DNA from: Bacteroides_E sp964528875
GTDB lineage: Bacteria; Bacteroidota; Bacteroidia; Bacteroidales; Bacteroidaceae
Length of the DNA stretch: 64,000 nt
NCBI GenBank assembly: GCA_964528875.1
Contig: CAZGUI010000004.1
Coordinates: 1-64,000 of the forward strand
Direction: 5' to 3'
Shown: one piece after another, positions 17,486-26,215 of the stretch
Position numbering within the stretch: position 1 is the stretch's first letter
How the letters are laid out: every line of letters starts with the position of its first letter
The notes under the pieces: generated by a model
The model's input: only the letters and a program-made list of their open reading frames with translations
Database searches by the model: none
What the model was told of the DNA's origin: nothing
Translations under genes and position numbers: made by a program

Positions 17486-18403
17486 ATGAATGAAAAAATT
17501 AAAGGAGGAATAACCGTATTCTTAGGAGGATGTAGCTTTGGTGTTCTTTCAACGATTGTAAAGTTAGCTTATGAACAAGGGTTTACTGTAGGGCAAATTA
17601 CCGGGACACAAACCCTTTTGGGTGTTGCAATACTTTGGTCCATTTACCTACTTCAAAAATCATTTAAACCTCAAAGTGTCAAAATAAAAAACATAGAGGG
17701 ACAGAATAAACGCACTCCACTTTGGAAAGTTGCTGTTGCCGGCTCTTTTACAGGGTTAGTGGGTATTTTTTATTATAATTCTGTTCATTATGTCCCTGCT
17801 TCCATTGCCATTATCTTATTGATGCAATATCTTTGGATTAGTATCTTAATTGAATGGATATGGTTCAAAAAGCGTCCACATAAAATGCAGGTAATTGCTG
17901 CGGCTATTGTCTTTTTGGGTACTCTCCTAGCAGGGGGTGTTTTCAGTGATAAAGTAGATACACTAAGTTTAAAAGGTATAATATATGGTTTTTTAGCTGC
18001 TATCTCTTATTCCATATTCTTAATGACTAGTGGAAGGGTTGGTAATGAATTACCTGTATTTAAGAAAAGTGCTTTAATGATTACAGGCTCTATGATACTG
18101 ACATGGATAATTTTCCCTCCTCTGTTTTTAATCGATGGAACTTTCTTTAATGGATTATATTTATGGGGGTTAGCTTTAGCTTTATTGGGAACAGTAACTC
18201 CTCCCCTTTTCTTTTCCTCGGGAATTCCTCGTGTAGGTGTATCGTTGGGTGCAATTCTAAGTGCTTCTGAATTACCTGTAGCAGTAACCTCTTCATATTT
18301 CATACTTAAAGAAGATGTTCAGGCGTTACAATGGTTAGGCGTTTTTCTTATTTTAGCAGCTATCGCTTTAACAAACTTAAAAGTGAAGAAAGCAAAAAAC
18401 TAA
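17486..18403 (+). CDS. EamA-family (drug/metabolite) transporter
   Basis: 305 residues with ten predicted membrane helices in two EamA repeats (about 5-150 and 165-298). The Gly-rich first helix GGITVFLGGCSFGVLST and the second-repeat end SYFILKEDVQALQWLGVFLI are typical of the family. Inner membrane. Members export amino acids, nucleotides or other metabolites. It has its own promoter (17430-17461) and ends in a strong bidirectional terminator shared with the convergent beta-barrel gene. Confidence 0.9.
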   Translation: MNEKIKGGITVFLGGCSFGVLSTIVKLAYEQGFTVGQITGTQTLLGVAILWSIYLLQKSFKPQSVKIKNIEGQNKRTPLWKVAVAGSFTGLVGIFYYNSVHYVPASIAIILLMQYLWISILIEWIWFKKRPHKMQVIAAAIVFLGTLLAGGVFSDKVDTLSLKGIIYGFLAAISYSIFLMTSGRVGNELPVFKKSALMITGSMILTWIIFPPLFLIDGTFFNGLYLWGLALALLGTVTPPLFFSSGIPRVGVSLGAILSASELPVAVTSSYFILKEDVQALQWLGVFLILAAIALTNLKVKKAKN

Positions 18404-18441
18404 GATTGTACATTAGGTATTAAATAAGAATAGATAAAGCA

Positions 18442-18478
18442 AAAGAGACTGTTCAAGGGTTTACCGAACAGTCTCTTT
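18442..18478. terminator. Bidirectional terminator between convergent genes
   Basis: Perfect 13-bp inverted repeat AAAGAGACTGTTC / GAACAGTCTCTTT around an 11-nt loop; the arms themselves give the T-rich ends in both directions. It serves the EamA gene (+) and the anti-sigma/beta-barrel gene (-). Confidence 0.85.
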
Positions 18479-18518
18479 AAATTTATAAAAATGCATAAAG
18501 AGTGGAAAAAATAAAATC

Positions 18519-19850
18519 TTAATAACTTAAGCGAAGTCCGGCATTAATGTCGAAATTAAAAGGACGATCACTACGTATGGTTTCAAAGTCCGAACCATCT
18601 TTGAAGTAGTATGCAACCCCTGGCTCTATATAGAAACCCACGTGTTTTGAAAGGTTGATTTGTGCACCAACGCCACCTGAAACTGCAAATTGCATTCTGT
18701 TATTAGTAACCTTCTTACTACCTTGTTTACCATATACTGCACGTTCAACACTTCCTCCTACTGAGGCATAGAGTTGAAAAACTTTGTGCTTATAAAAATC
18801 GTAGTTCACATGTACAGGTATTCCTAAATAGTGAAATTTCTGAGATAATTCAGCATTTTCATTATCTCCTTGAACTTTAATGTCAGAAGACAATAAAGTA
18901 TATGTTATACCGGTTGATAAGGATAATCTATCTGTGAAATATTTCCGAACAGAAACCCCGAAAGTAATGGGTTGGTTATGTTTATATTCCAATGCTTCAT
19001 CGGACATACGATAAGCTTTACCTTTTATCATAACAAGCTTTTGATCCATAGTTGCAGCCATACCATTTTCCAAACTTCTCACTTCATCCTCACTCATTAG
19101 TATAGTGGAAAGAGGAGAAATGCCATTTACCGATGGCCCCGTATTATTAGCCATTAATCCGGCAGAACCAGCAGCTAAGCCCATTGACCAACTTTTATTT
19201 TGTTTGGCAGAACTACTTATAGGAATATGTAGTTTGTCTGAACTCGAACGTTGTCTGCTTTGTGTTTTAGTTGTTGATTCAGACCTCTTCTCTTTTTCAG
19301 TAAAGGGTTTGATATTGCTTTCAGAATAAAGTTCTACAACGTTTGAATTTGTTGAATCTACATCGTCTTTATCATTATCAACTACCGAAGTTTGTTCATC
19401 AAGTACCCCTTTTTCTTCTAGGACAATTTGAATTGTCTTAGGTTCTTCTGATAGAGAATTCAAAGAACCGGTTTTACTATCACTTGTTACAACCTTAGCT
19501 AAAACAGCAGTCTCTTCTACAAAAGGAATTAAATCAGTTGACTCTAAAGGCTCAGGAGCAGAAGGAAGAACATTAGGTGTCGACTCAGTGATTGCTTTTT
19601 GTGTAATATTTGTGATATCAGTTTCAGGTATCGTATTCACTAAAAACCAACTGCCTACCCCTAATAAAAGGGTTATAGAAGCAGCAACACCTATATATGC
19701 CCATCTCCTAAATGGTATGACTTTCTTTGGTGCAGATGCATTTAAGCTCTTATTTAAACGATCCCATCCTCCTACAGGAACTGCTTCCGAATGATCTTCA
19801 AGCTTATCTTTTAGAGCTTTAAGCCATAAATCTTTATCATCTATCTTCAT
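18519..19850 (-). CDS. Anti-sigma-like protein fused to outer-membrane beta-barrel
   Basis: 443 residues. Residues 1-46 are polar and would face the cytoplasm (W-L-K-A-L-K-D-K-L... GGWDRL); one TM lies at about 50-71. Residues 72-219 form a long Ser/Thr/Glu-rich linker without fold. Residues about 220-443 are a porin-like beta-barrel of the PorT/OMP_b-brl type, ending in a C-terminal aromatic (L-R-L-S-Y). It follows the ECF sigma gene by 29 bp. The simplest reading is a membrane-anchored regulator of that sigma factor whose far end reaches the outer membrane. Similar proteins are annotated in Bacteroidota only as beta-barrel proteins, so the anti-sigma role is inference. Confidence 0.75.
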   Translation of the reverse strand: MKIDDKDLWLKALKDKLEDHSEAVPVGGWDRLNKSLNASAPKKVIPFRRWAYIGVAASITLLLGVGSWFLVNTIPETDITNITQKAITESTPNVLPSAPEPLESTDLIPFVEETAVLAKVVTSDSKTGSLNSLSEEPKTIQIVLEEKGVLDEQTSVVDNDKDDVDSTNSNVVELYSESNIKPFTEKEKRSESTTKTQSRQRSSSDKLHIPISSSAKQNKSWSMGLAAGSAGLMANNTGPSVNGISPLSTILMSEDEVRSLENGMAATMDQKLVMIKGKAYRMSDEALEYKHNQPITFGVSVRKYFTDRLSLSTGITYTLLSSDIKVQGDNENAELSQKFHYLGIPVHVNYDFYKHKVFQLYASVGGSVERAVYGKQGSKKVTNNRMQFAVSGGVGAQINLSKHVGFYIEPGVAYYFKDGSDFETIRSDRPFNFDINAGLRLSY

Positions 19851-19879
19851 ATCTTCTCTCTATTATAATAAAAGCATCC

Positions 19880-20422
19880 TTACCTATTCTCTTCAAGCCA
19901 ATGATTTATGCTGTCTGCTAATGAACATCTGGCTCTATACAACTGAGAGGCTGATGATTTCTCATTGATTCCCAGTAATTCTGCTATCTCTTTATGCGTT
20001 TTATTTTCTAATACAAAAAGGTTAAATACCGTTCTGTATCCATCAGGTAATTCTGATATAAATTTCAAAAGCACCTGATTGGGTATTTGTTCCATCTGTT
20101 CCGTCTCAACTTCTTTCTCCGGTAGTTCTTCAACTAACACCATTTGATCATTACGTTGCCTTTCTCTTAAATATTGTAATGCCGTATTAACCATAACTCT
20201 CGACATCCAAGCTCTTAAAGAACCGTTGCCTCGCCAAGTGAATTGATCTATAGCTGAAAATATTTTGATAAACCCATCGTGTAACAAATCTTCCGCTGTG
20301 GATCGATCCCCTACATAACGTATACAGATAGCTAATAGTCTCCCCGCATAAAGCTCATAAAGCTCCTTGCGAGCAGTATTATTTCCCTGCTTACATTTTT
20401 CTGACAGCTCAAATTCTTCCAT
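19880..20422 (-). CDS. ECF-type RNA polymerase sigma factor
   Basis: 180 residues. Region 2 (about 10-95) has the core-binding DLLHDGFIKIF and RAWMSRVMVNTALQYLR; region 4 (about 125-175) has LPDGYRTVFNLFVLENKTHK and the helix-turn-helix I-A-E-L-L-G-I-N-E-K-S-S-A-S-Q-L-Y-R-A. This is the Bacteroidota sigma-70 family ECF type. It directs polymerase to a dedicated promoter set, probably held in check by the next gene. First gene of the pair. The divergent NigD-like lipoprotein gene starts 191 bp away and is an obvious candidate target, though no promoter match was established. Confidence 0.92.
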   Translation of the reverse strand: MEEFELSEKCKQGNNTARKELYELYAGRLLAICIRYVGDRSTAEDLLHDGFIKIFSAIDQFTWRGNGSLRAWMSRVMVNTALQYLRERQRNDQMVLVEELPEKEVETEQMEQIPNQVLLKFISELPDGYRTVFNLFVLENKTHKEIAELLGINEKSSASQLYRARCSLADSINHWLEENR

Positions 20423-20613
20423 TCTTGCTAATGCGCATTTACTTATTAAATACTGATTGATACGAAATACTGCATGCTATTAATACCTAATTAATGTTTT
20501 TTGTTTTTTTAACAAAATCCCAAGCAATACAAACGCTATACATGCGTTTTATGGTTAGAGGAATCAATATGAACAAAAATAGATTATTTTATAAAACTAA
20601 ACTCATTTAAAGT

Positions 20614-21357
20614 ATGAAAAATATTAAAATACTCTTTACAGCTTTCCTGATGCTAGCTCTAGCAATGGGTGTAACTTCCTGTTTAGATGATGATGAAAAC
20701 AATTGGCAACCAATTGCTGCGACATTTAGAGTGGTGGATGATAGTGACAATGATTATTATTTTGAAATAGAAAATGAAGGTAAAATAGAGAAAATGTACC
20801 CTGGATACAGAAGTAATTCAAAAAGACCTGATTTACCCGATGGACAACGTGTCATTGTCTTTTTTGAATTATTAGAGGAGAAAGTATCCGGATATGAATA
20901 CAATATAAAAATATATGGTATTAATGAGATACTAACCAAAAACATTATTCCAATTACTGAGGAAACTAACGATAGTATTGGAAACGATCCTATAGATATT
21001 GTAGGTTCTCGAATTAGTCTAGATAAAGAATTTATTCATATGAGTTTTCAGTATCATCATTATCGTAGTTCAACTGAGAAACACATGCTGAACTTAGTTA
21101 TTAATGAGGATAGTCCTGAGGATGATTATATCAATCTTGAGTTTAGACATAACGCTTATGATGAGTTAGGACCTGATGTAGCTTCTGGTTTAGTTACTTT
21201 CCGTTTAGCTAAGGTTGCAGATCAATTAGAAACCAAGAAAGGCATCCGAATTACTTATAAGTCGATCAATAGTGGAACTAAGGTAAAAGAGCTTTCTTTA
21301 ACAGAAAAATCTCCGATAAAACCTGAAACTAAAATGGGGGTAAATACCATTAAATAA
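20614..21357 (+). CDS. NigD-like lipoprotein
   Basis: 247 residues. A lipoprotein signal peptide ends at the lipobox V-T-S-C (Cys23), followed by LDDDENN, an acidic stretch that in Bacteroidota favours export to the outer-membrane surface. The rest is beta-rich (about 35-230) and matches the NigD-like family named from a Bacteroides bacteriocin region. Biochemical function is unknown. It is monocistronic, divergent from the ECF sigma operon, and ends at a good terminator. The family call rests on the lipobox, size and motif pattern; the link to the sigma pair is positional only. Confidence 0.75.
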   Translation: MKNIKILFTAFLMLALAMGVTSCLDDDENNWQPIAATFRVVDDSDNDYYFEIENEGKIEKMYPGYRSNSKRPDLPDGQRVIVFFELLEEKVSGYEYNIKIYGINEILTKNIIPITEETNDSIGNDPIDIVGSRISLDKEFIHMSFQYHHYRSSTEKHMLNLVINEDSPEDDYINLEFRHNAYDELGPDVASGLVTFRLAKVADQLETKKGIRITYKSINSGTKVKELSLTEKSPIKPETKMGVNTIK

Positions 21358-21362
21358 TTGAA

Positions 21363-21399
21363 AATGAAAGAAGTGATTTTACTTCTTTCATTCGTTTTT
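21363..21399 (+). terminator. Terminator of the NigD-like gene
   Basis: Perfect 12-bp stem AATGAAAGAAGT / ACTTCTTTCATT with a 6-nt loop, then CGTTTTTG; it starts 6 bp after the stop codon. Confidence 0.85.
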
Positions 21400-21430
21400 G
21401 TTAACTTAGATTAAGTTCGTGTTTGTAAAA

Positions 21431-21471
21431 TGTAGAAAGCAGGTATCTATAAGTGATGCCTGCTTTCTACA
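21431..21471. terminator. Second hairpin, terminator for holA side
   Basis: Perfect 13-bp stem TGTAGAAAGCAGG / CCTGCTTTCTACA with an inner ATC/GAT pair, flanked by ATTTT on both strands. It lies 43 bp past the holA stop on the minus strand and also backs up the plus-strand terminator. Confidence 0.75.
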
Positions 21472-21513
21472 TTTTGTTTCGATGAAATAATATTGTGATT
21501 AATAAAATTGAGA

Positions 21514-22533
21514 TTAATGCATTATCTTAAATAAGAGTTCTTTTAAGATGTCCCCATCAGACATAGATACATTATTTACACCTTTACTTTGTGCATCAGC
21601 ATACCGAATATCACTAATTATATTCATTGTCTTAATTCCAGAGAAGCGTCTCATACCTTGCATATAGTTTTTAGCTTGCCATTCAAAACGCAAACCTAGC
21701 ATCTCGGCAATCCCTTTCTCTGTTTTAGATGGAGCATAATAAGCCAACATTAAGTTTGAAAAGTAGTTAAAAAGAACAGTCAGCGTAACTTGTATCGGGT
21801 TATTCCTAGGATTGTCATTGAAGTATTTTATGATTTGATTTATTTTATACACATCCCCCGAAATTACAGCACTTTGTAATTCAAAATTATTATACTGTTT
21901 ACTTATACCAATATTTTGTTCTACGACATCCGGAGTTATAAACTGATCTTTTCCTGCACATACAATTAATAGTTTATCCAGTTCACTAGCTAAACGAGTT
22001 AAATCAGGACCAATAAAGTCACCTAACATAGCAGATGCTTTCCCATCTATTCGTGTTCCACGTTGCTTTACGTAGTCTGATATAAATGTGGATAGATCTC
22101 TTTCTCTTACAGCAACTGAATCAAAGATAACTCCATGTTTACGTATTAAATTAACTACTTTCCTGCGACGATCCAGCACCCCATGTTTATGGCAAAAAAC
22201 CAAAATGGTACTAGGTGCCGGGTTCTGTAAATAATACTCCAGGTTATCGATATCTTTTATGTTCTGAGCTTCTTTAACAATAATCACTTGGTATTTTGAC
22301 ATCATGGGATATCGTTTAGCTGCTGTTACTATGCTAGCCATACTCGCTTCCATACCGTAAAAGATAGTTAGATTAAATTCTTTTTCTTCTTCGGTCAGAA
22401 TGTTTTTCTCAAAGAAATCTGAGAGTTCATCAATATAATAGCCCTCCTCTCCCATTAAATAGTAGATAGGACAATATTTCTTAATGCGTAATTGTGATAA
22501 AATATCAAAATAGGAAATGTGTTCTTTAGCCAT
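21514..22533 (-). CDS. holA: DNA polymerase III delta subunit
   Basis: The clamp-loader delta subunit opens the sliding clamp during replication. From the ATG at 22533 it is 339 residues. It begins MAKEHISYFDILSQLR and has the YYLMGEEGYYIDELSDFFE block of the N-terminal AAA-like domain, which in delta lacks a working ATPase. The middle and C-terminal helical domains follow (PDLTRLASELDKLLI; FNYFSNLMLAYY). An ATG nine bases earlier (22542) overlaps the previous stop; TAATTATG makes 22533, two bases after that stop, the better start. Translationally close to AMP nucleosidase; the two are likely co-transcribed. Confidence 0.92.
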   Translation of the reverse strand: MAKEHISYFDILSQLRIKKYCPIYYLMGEEGYYIDELSDFFEKNILTEEEKEFNLTIFYGMEASMASIVTAAKRYPMMSKYQVIIVKEAQNIKDIDNLEYYLQNPAPSTILVFCHKHGVLDRRRKVVNLIRKHGVIFDSVAVRERDLSTFISDYVKQRGTRIDGKASAMLGDFIGPDLTRLASELDKLLIVCAGKDQFITPDVVEQNIGISKQYNNFELQSAVISGDVYKINQIIKYFNDNPRNNPIQVTLTVLFNYFSNLMLAYYAPSKTEKGIAEMLGLRFEWQAKNYMQGMRRFSGIKTMNIISDIRYADAQSKGVNNVSMSDGDILKELLFKIMH

Positions 22534-22535
22534 AA

Positions 22536-23315
22536 TTACCATTCGAACTTTAAATGACGTACTGTTTTTTTCTCGTCTATAATCATGCGTAAAGATGCAA
22601 TGCCAATAGCTAAATGTTCAGAAACAAACTTGTTGGTTACTACAGAATCGCTTTTATCTGTTTTAACTCCTTCAGGAATCATGGGTTGGTCGGAAACAAG
22701 AAGTAAGGCACCAACTGAAATATGATTTGCAAAACCCACACTAAATAGCGTTGCTGTCTCCATATCAACAGCCATAGCACGTGTTGAACGCAAATAGTCT
22801 TTAAACCTTTCATCGTGTTCCCAAATTCTACGATTAGTAGAATAAACAGTCCCTGTCCAATAATCTTGTCCGTGATCTCTTATTGCTGATGAAACAGCAC
22901 GCTGCAGCATAAAAGAGGGTAAAGAAGGCACTTCAGGAGGCATATAGTCATTAGAGGTTCCTTCACCACGAATAGCAGCTATAGGAAGAATTAAATCTCC
23001 TATTTTTGTTTTATCATCCTTTATGCCACCACATTTTCCCAAAAACAAACAAGCTTTGGTTTTAATAGCACTGAGTAAGTCCATTATTATGGCTGCATTT
23101 GGGCTTCCCATACCAAAATTAATGATAGTAATTCCATTGGCTGATGCGGAACACATGTTAGCTTCACGCCCCACAACTTCCACATTGAAATGTTCTGCAA
23201 AAAGATCAACGTAGTGATCAAAGTTGGTTAATAATATATATTCATCAAAATCCTCTAAACGTCGTTTTGTGTATCTAGGTAGCCAATTCTTAACTATATC
23301 TTCCTTTGTTTTCAT
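22536..23315 (-). CDS. amn: AMP nucleosidase
   Basis: 259 residues of the nucleoside phosphorylase/AMP nucleosidase fold. It would split AMP into adenine and ribose 5-phosphate in purine salvage. The short Bacteroidota form is recognised by NWLPRYTKRRLEDF at the start, INFGMGSPNAAIIMDLLSAI, FLGKCGGI and the active-site strand AVDMETATLFSVGFANH. The long N-terminal regulatory domain of the proteobacterial enzyme is absent. It precedes holA with only two bases between stop and preferred start. Divergent from the HsdR-N-like gene. Other 6-oxopurine or uridine phosphorylase activities are less likely, given the closeness to the AMP nucleosidase group. Confidence 0.88.
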   Translation of the reverse strand: MKTKEDIVKNWLPRYTKRRLEDFDEYILLTNFDHYVDLFAEHFNVEVVGREANMCSASANGITIINFGMGSPNAAIIMDLLSAIKTKACLFLGKCGGIKDDKTKIGDLILPIAAIRGEGTSNDYMPPEVPSLPSFMLQRAVSSAIRDHGQDYWTGTVYSTNRRIWEHDERFKDYLRSTRAMAVDMETATLFSVGFANHISVGALLLVSDQPMIPEGVKTDKSDSVVTNKFVSEHLAIGIASLRMIIDEKKTVRHLKFEW

Positions 23316-23392
23316 AAAAAATGAATTATGTTTGTGAAGTATTCCATGTAAAGTAGAGCTATAGGCTCATTCACTATTTACAAAAATAACAA

Positions 23393-23848
23393 ATGTTAGC
23401 ATTAAACTTACCAGAATACCCAATAAAAGTAAAGGAAGAAGCAGGTAAAAAAGTTGTTTTCGATGAAATAAGGAGACAGTATGTTGCGTTAACACCTGAA
23501 GAATGGGTAAGGCAACATTTTGTGCATTTTTTAATAGAACACAAAGGGTACTCTAAATCACTCATGGGAAATGAAGTACTAGTTAAGTTGCATAATCAGA
23601 AGAAACGGTGCGACACTGTGGTTTACAATAACCGCCTGGAACCATTGATGATTATTGAATATAAAGCTCCAGAAGTGAAAATAACTCAAGCTGTATTTAA
23701 TCAAATTTGCAGGTATAACATTGTGCTTCGAGTGAAATATTTAATTGTAAGTAATGGATTACAACACTATTGCTGTGAATTAAATTATGATACTCTAAAT
23801 TATCAATTCATCAATGAAATTCCCTTCTTCTCTGAATTGAAAAAGTAA
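23393..23848 (+). CDS. Stand-alone HsdR N-terminal-like nuclease-fold protein
   Basis: 151 residues matching the type I restriction enzyme R N-terminal domain (HSDR_N_2). The PD-(D/E)xK-like core shows CDTVVYN (Asp) and LMIIEYKAPE (Glu-x-Lys), spaced as in the nuclease fold. There is no helicase part and no HsdM/HsdS nearby, so this is not a restriction system. The gene recurs beside holA in Bacteroidota, which suggests a housekeeping DNA role; that is context, not proof. 77 bp separate it from the divergent AMP nucleosidase gene; the acetyltransferase gene follows after 16 bp. Confidence 0.78.
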   Translation: MLALNLPEYPIKVKEEAGKKVVFDEIRRQYVALTPEEWVRQHFVHFLIEHKGYSKSLMGNEVLVKLHNQKKRCDTVVYNNRLEPLMIIEYKAPEVKITQAVFNQICRYNIVLRVKYLIVSNGLQHYCCELNYDTLNYQFINEIPFFSELKK

Positions 23849-23864
23849 AATATTTAAAATAATT

Positions 23865-24440
23865 ATGACAGAAAAAGAGAAAGCAGCTAAAGGATTACTT
23901 TACGATGCGAATTTTGATAAAGAGATTTTAGCCGAAAGAATGTATGCCAAAAACTTAACTTTTGAGTACAATCAAACCTCTCCTAATCAAGAAAAAGAAC
24001 GTAAAGTAATACTTAATAAATTATTAGCTAAGTGTCCCAATAACATAATTATAGAGCCTCCATTTTACTGCGACTATGGATATAATATTGAGATTGGTGA
24101 GCAGTTCTTCTCCAATATGAATTTTGTAATTCTTGATGGAGCCAAAGTTACTATTGGTAAAAATGTTTTCATAGCTCCTAATGTAGCCATCTATACTGCC
24201 GGACACCCCATTTCTGTCCATCAGCGAATTACAGGATTGGAATATGCTTATCCTGTTACGATTGGAGATAATGTTTGGATAGGTGGAAATGTAGTTATAC
24301 TTCCAGGGGTTACCATTGGCAAAAATTGCGTGATTGGAGGTGGTAGTGTAGTCACTAAAGATATTCCGGAAAACACCGTTGCAGTCGGTAATCCTTGTAA
24401 AGTTTTGAGAGTATTAACAGCAGACGAGATAAAAGAATAA
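23865..24440 (+). CDS. Maltose/galactoside O-acetyltransferase-type hexapeptide acetyltransferase
   Basis: 191 residues. The N-terminal Mac domain (MTEKEKAAKGLLYDANFDKE) is followed by a left-handed beta helix of hexapeptide repeats, with the active-site region YTAGHPIS (catalytic His) and the end GNPCKVLR. It transfers acetyl from acetyl-CoA to a sugar hydroxyl; the Maa/LacA/NodL group cannot be split further by eye. Cytoplasmic trimer by family. It follows the HsdR-N-like gene by 16 bp and is probably co-transcribed with it. Confidence 0.9.
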   Translation: MTEKEKAAKGLLYDANFDKEILAERMYAKNLTFEYNQTSPNQEKERKVILNKLLAKCPNNIIIEPPFYCDYGYNIEIGEQFFSNMNFVILDGAKVTIGKNVFIAPNVAIYTAGHPISVHQRITGLEYAYPVTIGDNVWIGGNVVILPGVTIGKNCVIGGGSVVTKDIPENTVAVGNPCKVLRVLTADEIKE

Positions 24441-24478
24441 TTTTTGACTTTAAGAGGCTATAAATTGCTCTAATTTAG

Positions 24479-24486
24479 TAACTTTG
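24479..24486 (+). promoter_or_regulatory. -7 element before the L,D-transpeptidase pair
   Basis: TAACTTTG matches TAnnTTTG exactly. No good TTTG lies 19-21 bp upstream, so only this half is supported. It places transcription start near 24493, before the ATG at 24514. Confidence 0.45.
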
Positions 24487-24513
24487 TGGTTTATTTATTG
24501 CAATAAGAAAATA

Positions 24514-25524
24514 ATGCATCAGCATAAATATGTGATTTTTCTTTCTGTTTTTTGGACATTCATGAGTTGTTCTCCAATAATACAAAAGAAAACAGAACTA
24601 GAGCAGATAGAAGATCTATTAGATTCTATAGAAGCTCAATCAATGGGGAAATTGGATTTCATTACTATCCAATTAAAAAAGGAACTTTTGTATGATAAAT
24701 ATACGTTAGATGATACGTATAGTTATCAATCACAGGAACGAAGTTTTCAATGGGATAAAATTGAGAATAGATTGACTTATACCGAATACATACAGAATAG
24801 AAAACGTAATTGGGGAGTATTACAAAACTACAGAAACCGAAATGGTGAAGCTGTTGTGGTTCCTAATTTTGTGAGAAATGCATACGGTAGGGTATCTGAC
24901 ACGCTAGGTGTTGAGCGTTATCAATCTGTACCTCTTTATTTCATTAATGATACAACTACTGCTATTCGTTACGGTAGAGATGGTTGGTTAGTTGAGGTTT
25001 TAGATACACTTTCTGACGATTTTGTTACCCTTAGAGGTGTTTCCTTTAATGATACATGGAAAACGCCTAAACGATACATAAAACTATTAGGAGATACGCT
25101 TGTTTTCAATCATGTAATAGTGATAGATGTTACCAATCAGAACATAGCGACACTTGATAAACAGTCTCCAACTTGGTCTATCCGAAGCATGAATCCTTCT
25201 ACAACAGGTAGACACCGACCTCCTTATGCACAAGAAACACCCACAGGATTATTTCTGTTACAAGAGAAAAAACCAAAGATGTATTATTTAAAAGATGGAA
25301 CAACTCAACCTGGAGGTTTTGCACCTTTTGCTAGTCGTTTTACCAATGGAGCCTATATACACGGTGTACCTGTTGCCCATCCTGGTCGTTCCATCATTGA
25401 GTATAGCTATTCGTTAGGAACTACACCTCGTTCACATATGTGTGTAAGAAATGTGTCTTCTCATGCACAGTTTATTTACGAATGGGGGCCATTAAATGAA
25501 ACCCTTATTTATATCATCGATTAA
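24514..25524 (+). CDS. L,D-transpeptidase lipoprotein (YkuD family)
   Basis: Start set at the ATG 24514 (MHQHKYVIFLSVF), since the longer frame opens with TTG at a -7 promoter box. A lipoprotein signal ends at F-M-S-C-S, so it is a periplasm-facing lipoprotein. The N-terminal half is extended and beta-rich. The YkuD-type core in the C-terminal third has YIHGVP, then about 23 residues on, the catalytic SHMCVRN (Cys), a variant of the usual S-H-G-C-x-R/N. It would form 3-3 crosslinks in peptidoglycan or attach proteins to it. The second transpeptidase gene follows after only 4 bp. Confidence 0.82.
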   Translation: MHQHKYVIFLSVFWTFMSCSPIIQKKTELEQIEDLLDSIEAQSMGKLDFITIQLKKELLYDKYTLDDTYSYQSQERSFQWDKIENRLTYTEYIQNRKRNWGVLQNYRNRNGEAVVVPNFVRNAYGRVSDTLGVERYQSVPLYFINDTTTAIRYGRDGWLVEVLDTLSDDFVTLRGVSFNDTWKTPKRYIKLLGDTLVFNHVIVIDVTNQNIATLDKQSPTWSIRSMNPSTTGRHRPPYAQETPTGLFLLQEKKPKMYYLKDGTTQPGGFAPFASRFTNGAYIHGVPVAHPGRSIIEYSYSLGTTPRSHMCVRNVSSHAQFIYEWGPLNETLIYIID

Positions 25525-25528
25525 TTTT

Positions 25529-26215
25529 ATGAAAAAAATCAAGTTTATAGCCTTATTCATCATCCTAACCATCACCTCTCTTCCACTATCTAAAGGTGAA
25601 GGCTACTCTTTATCTGAGGTTGAGCCATTTCCTGCCGAGAGTGAAGTGCTATATACTGAAATGGGACTTAAAAATGCTATTACATACGATGTATTTAGAT
25701 TAGCTTATCAAGGATTTAAGAAAATAGATGAACGCAAGAAGGATATACTTTCCATTGTTGATTTTAGTATGCCTTCCACTCAAAAAAGGTTACTGGTGTT
25801 AGATATGAATGCACATCGTGTTCTTTTTAATAGCCATGTCGCACACGGTAGAAATAGTGGATCGAATTATGCTACTGCTTTCTCCAACAAAGTGGGTTCT
25901 TATCAAAGCTCACTAGGGTTTTATATCACAGAAAACACTTATCAAGGAGGTAATGGTTATTCTCTTATACTGGAAGGATTAGAGTGTGGTTTTAACGACA
26001 AAGCTAAAGAACGCGCAATTGTTATTCATGGGGCAGATTACTGTGAGTCTTCAGTTATATCCTCTAGTGGTCGATTAGGTCGCAGCTTAGGTTGCCCGGC
26101 ACTCCCCCCTAAACTTTCACGTCCTGTAATTGATGCTATTAAAGGAGGGTCTGTACTTTTTATTTATGCTGATAATTCTAAATATTTGGCGCAAAGTTCT
26201 TATTTGAACGAATAG
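25529..26215 (+). CDS. Murein L,D-transpeptidase catalytic domain protein (YkuD_2 type)
   Basis: From the ATG at 25529 (MKKIKFIAL), 4 bp after the previous stop; a longer frame from 25496 would overlap that gene. 228 residues with a signal peptide (about 1-20). The catalytic domain has VLDMNAHRVLFNSHVAHGRN, VIHGADYCE and GRSLGCPALP with the nucleophile Cys. It belongs to the second YkuD family, distinct from the upstream enzyme, so the operon supplies two unrelated-looking L,D-transpeptidases to the cell wall. A strong terminator follows (26382-26425). Confidence 0.88.
   Translation: MKKIKFIALFIILTITSLPLSKGEGYSLSEVEPFPAESEVLYTEMGLKNAITYDVFRLAYQGFKKIDERKKDILSIVDFSMPSTQKRLLVLDMNAHRVLFNSHVAHGRNSGSNYATAFSNKVGSYQSSLGFYITENTYQGGNGYSLILEGLECGFNDKAKERAIVIHGADYCESSVISSSGRLGRSLGCPALPPKLSRPVIDAIKGGSVLFIYADNSKYLAQSSYLNE

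Noticed and set aside
23393..23848. Restriction-modification system
   Set aside because: Only the HsdR N-domain is present; no methylase or specificity gene in the window near it.
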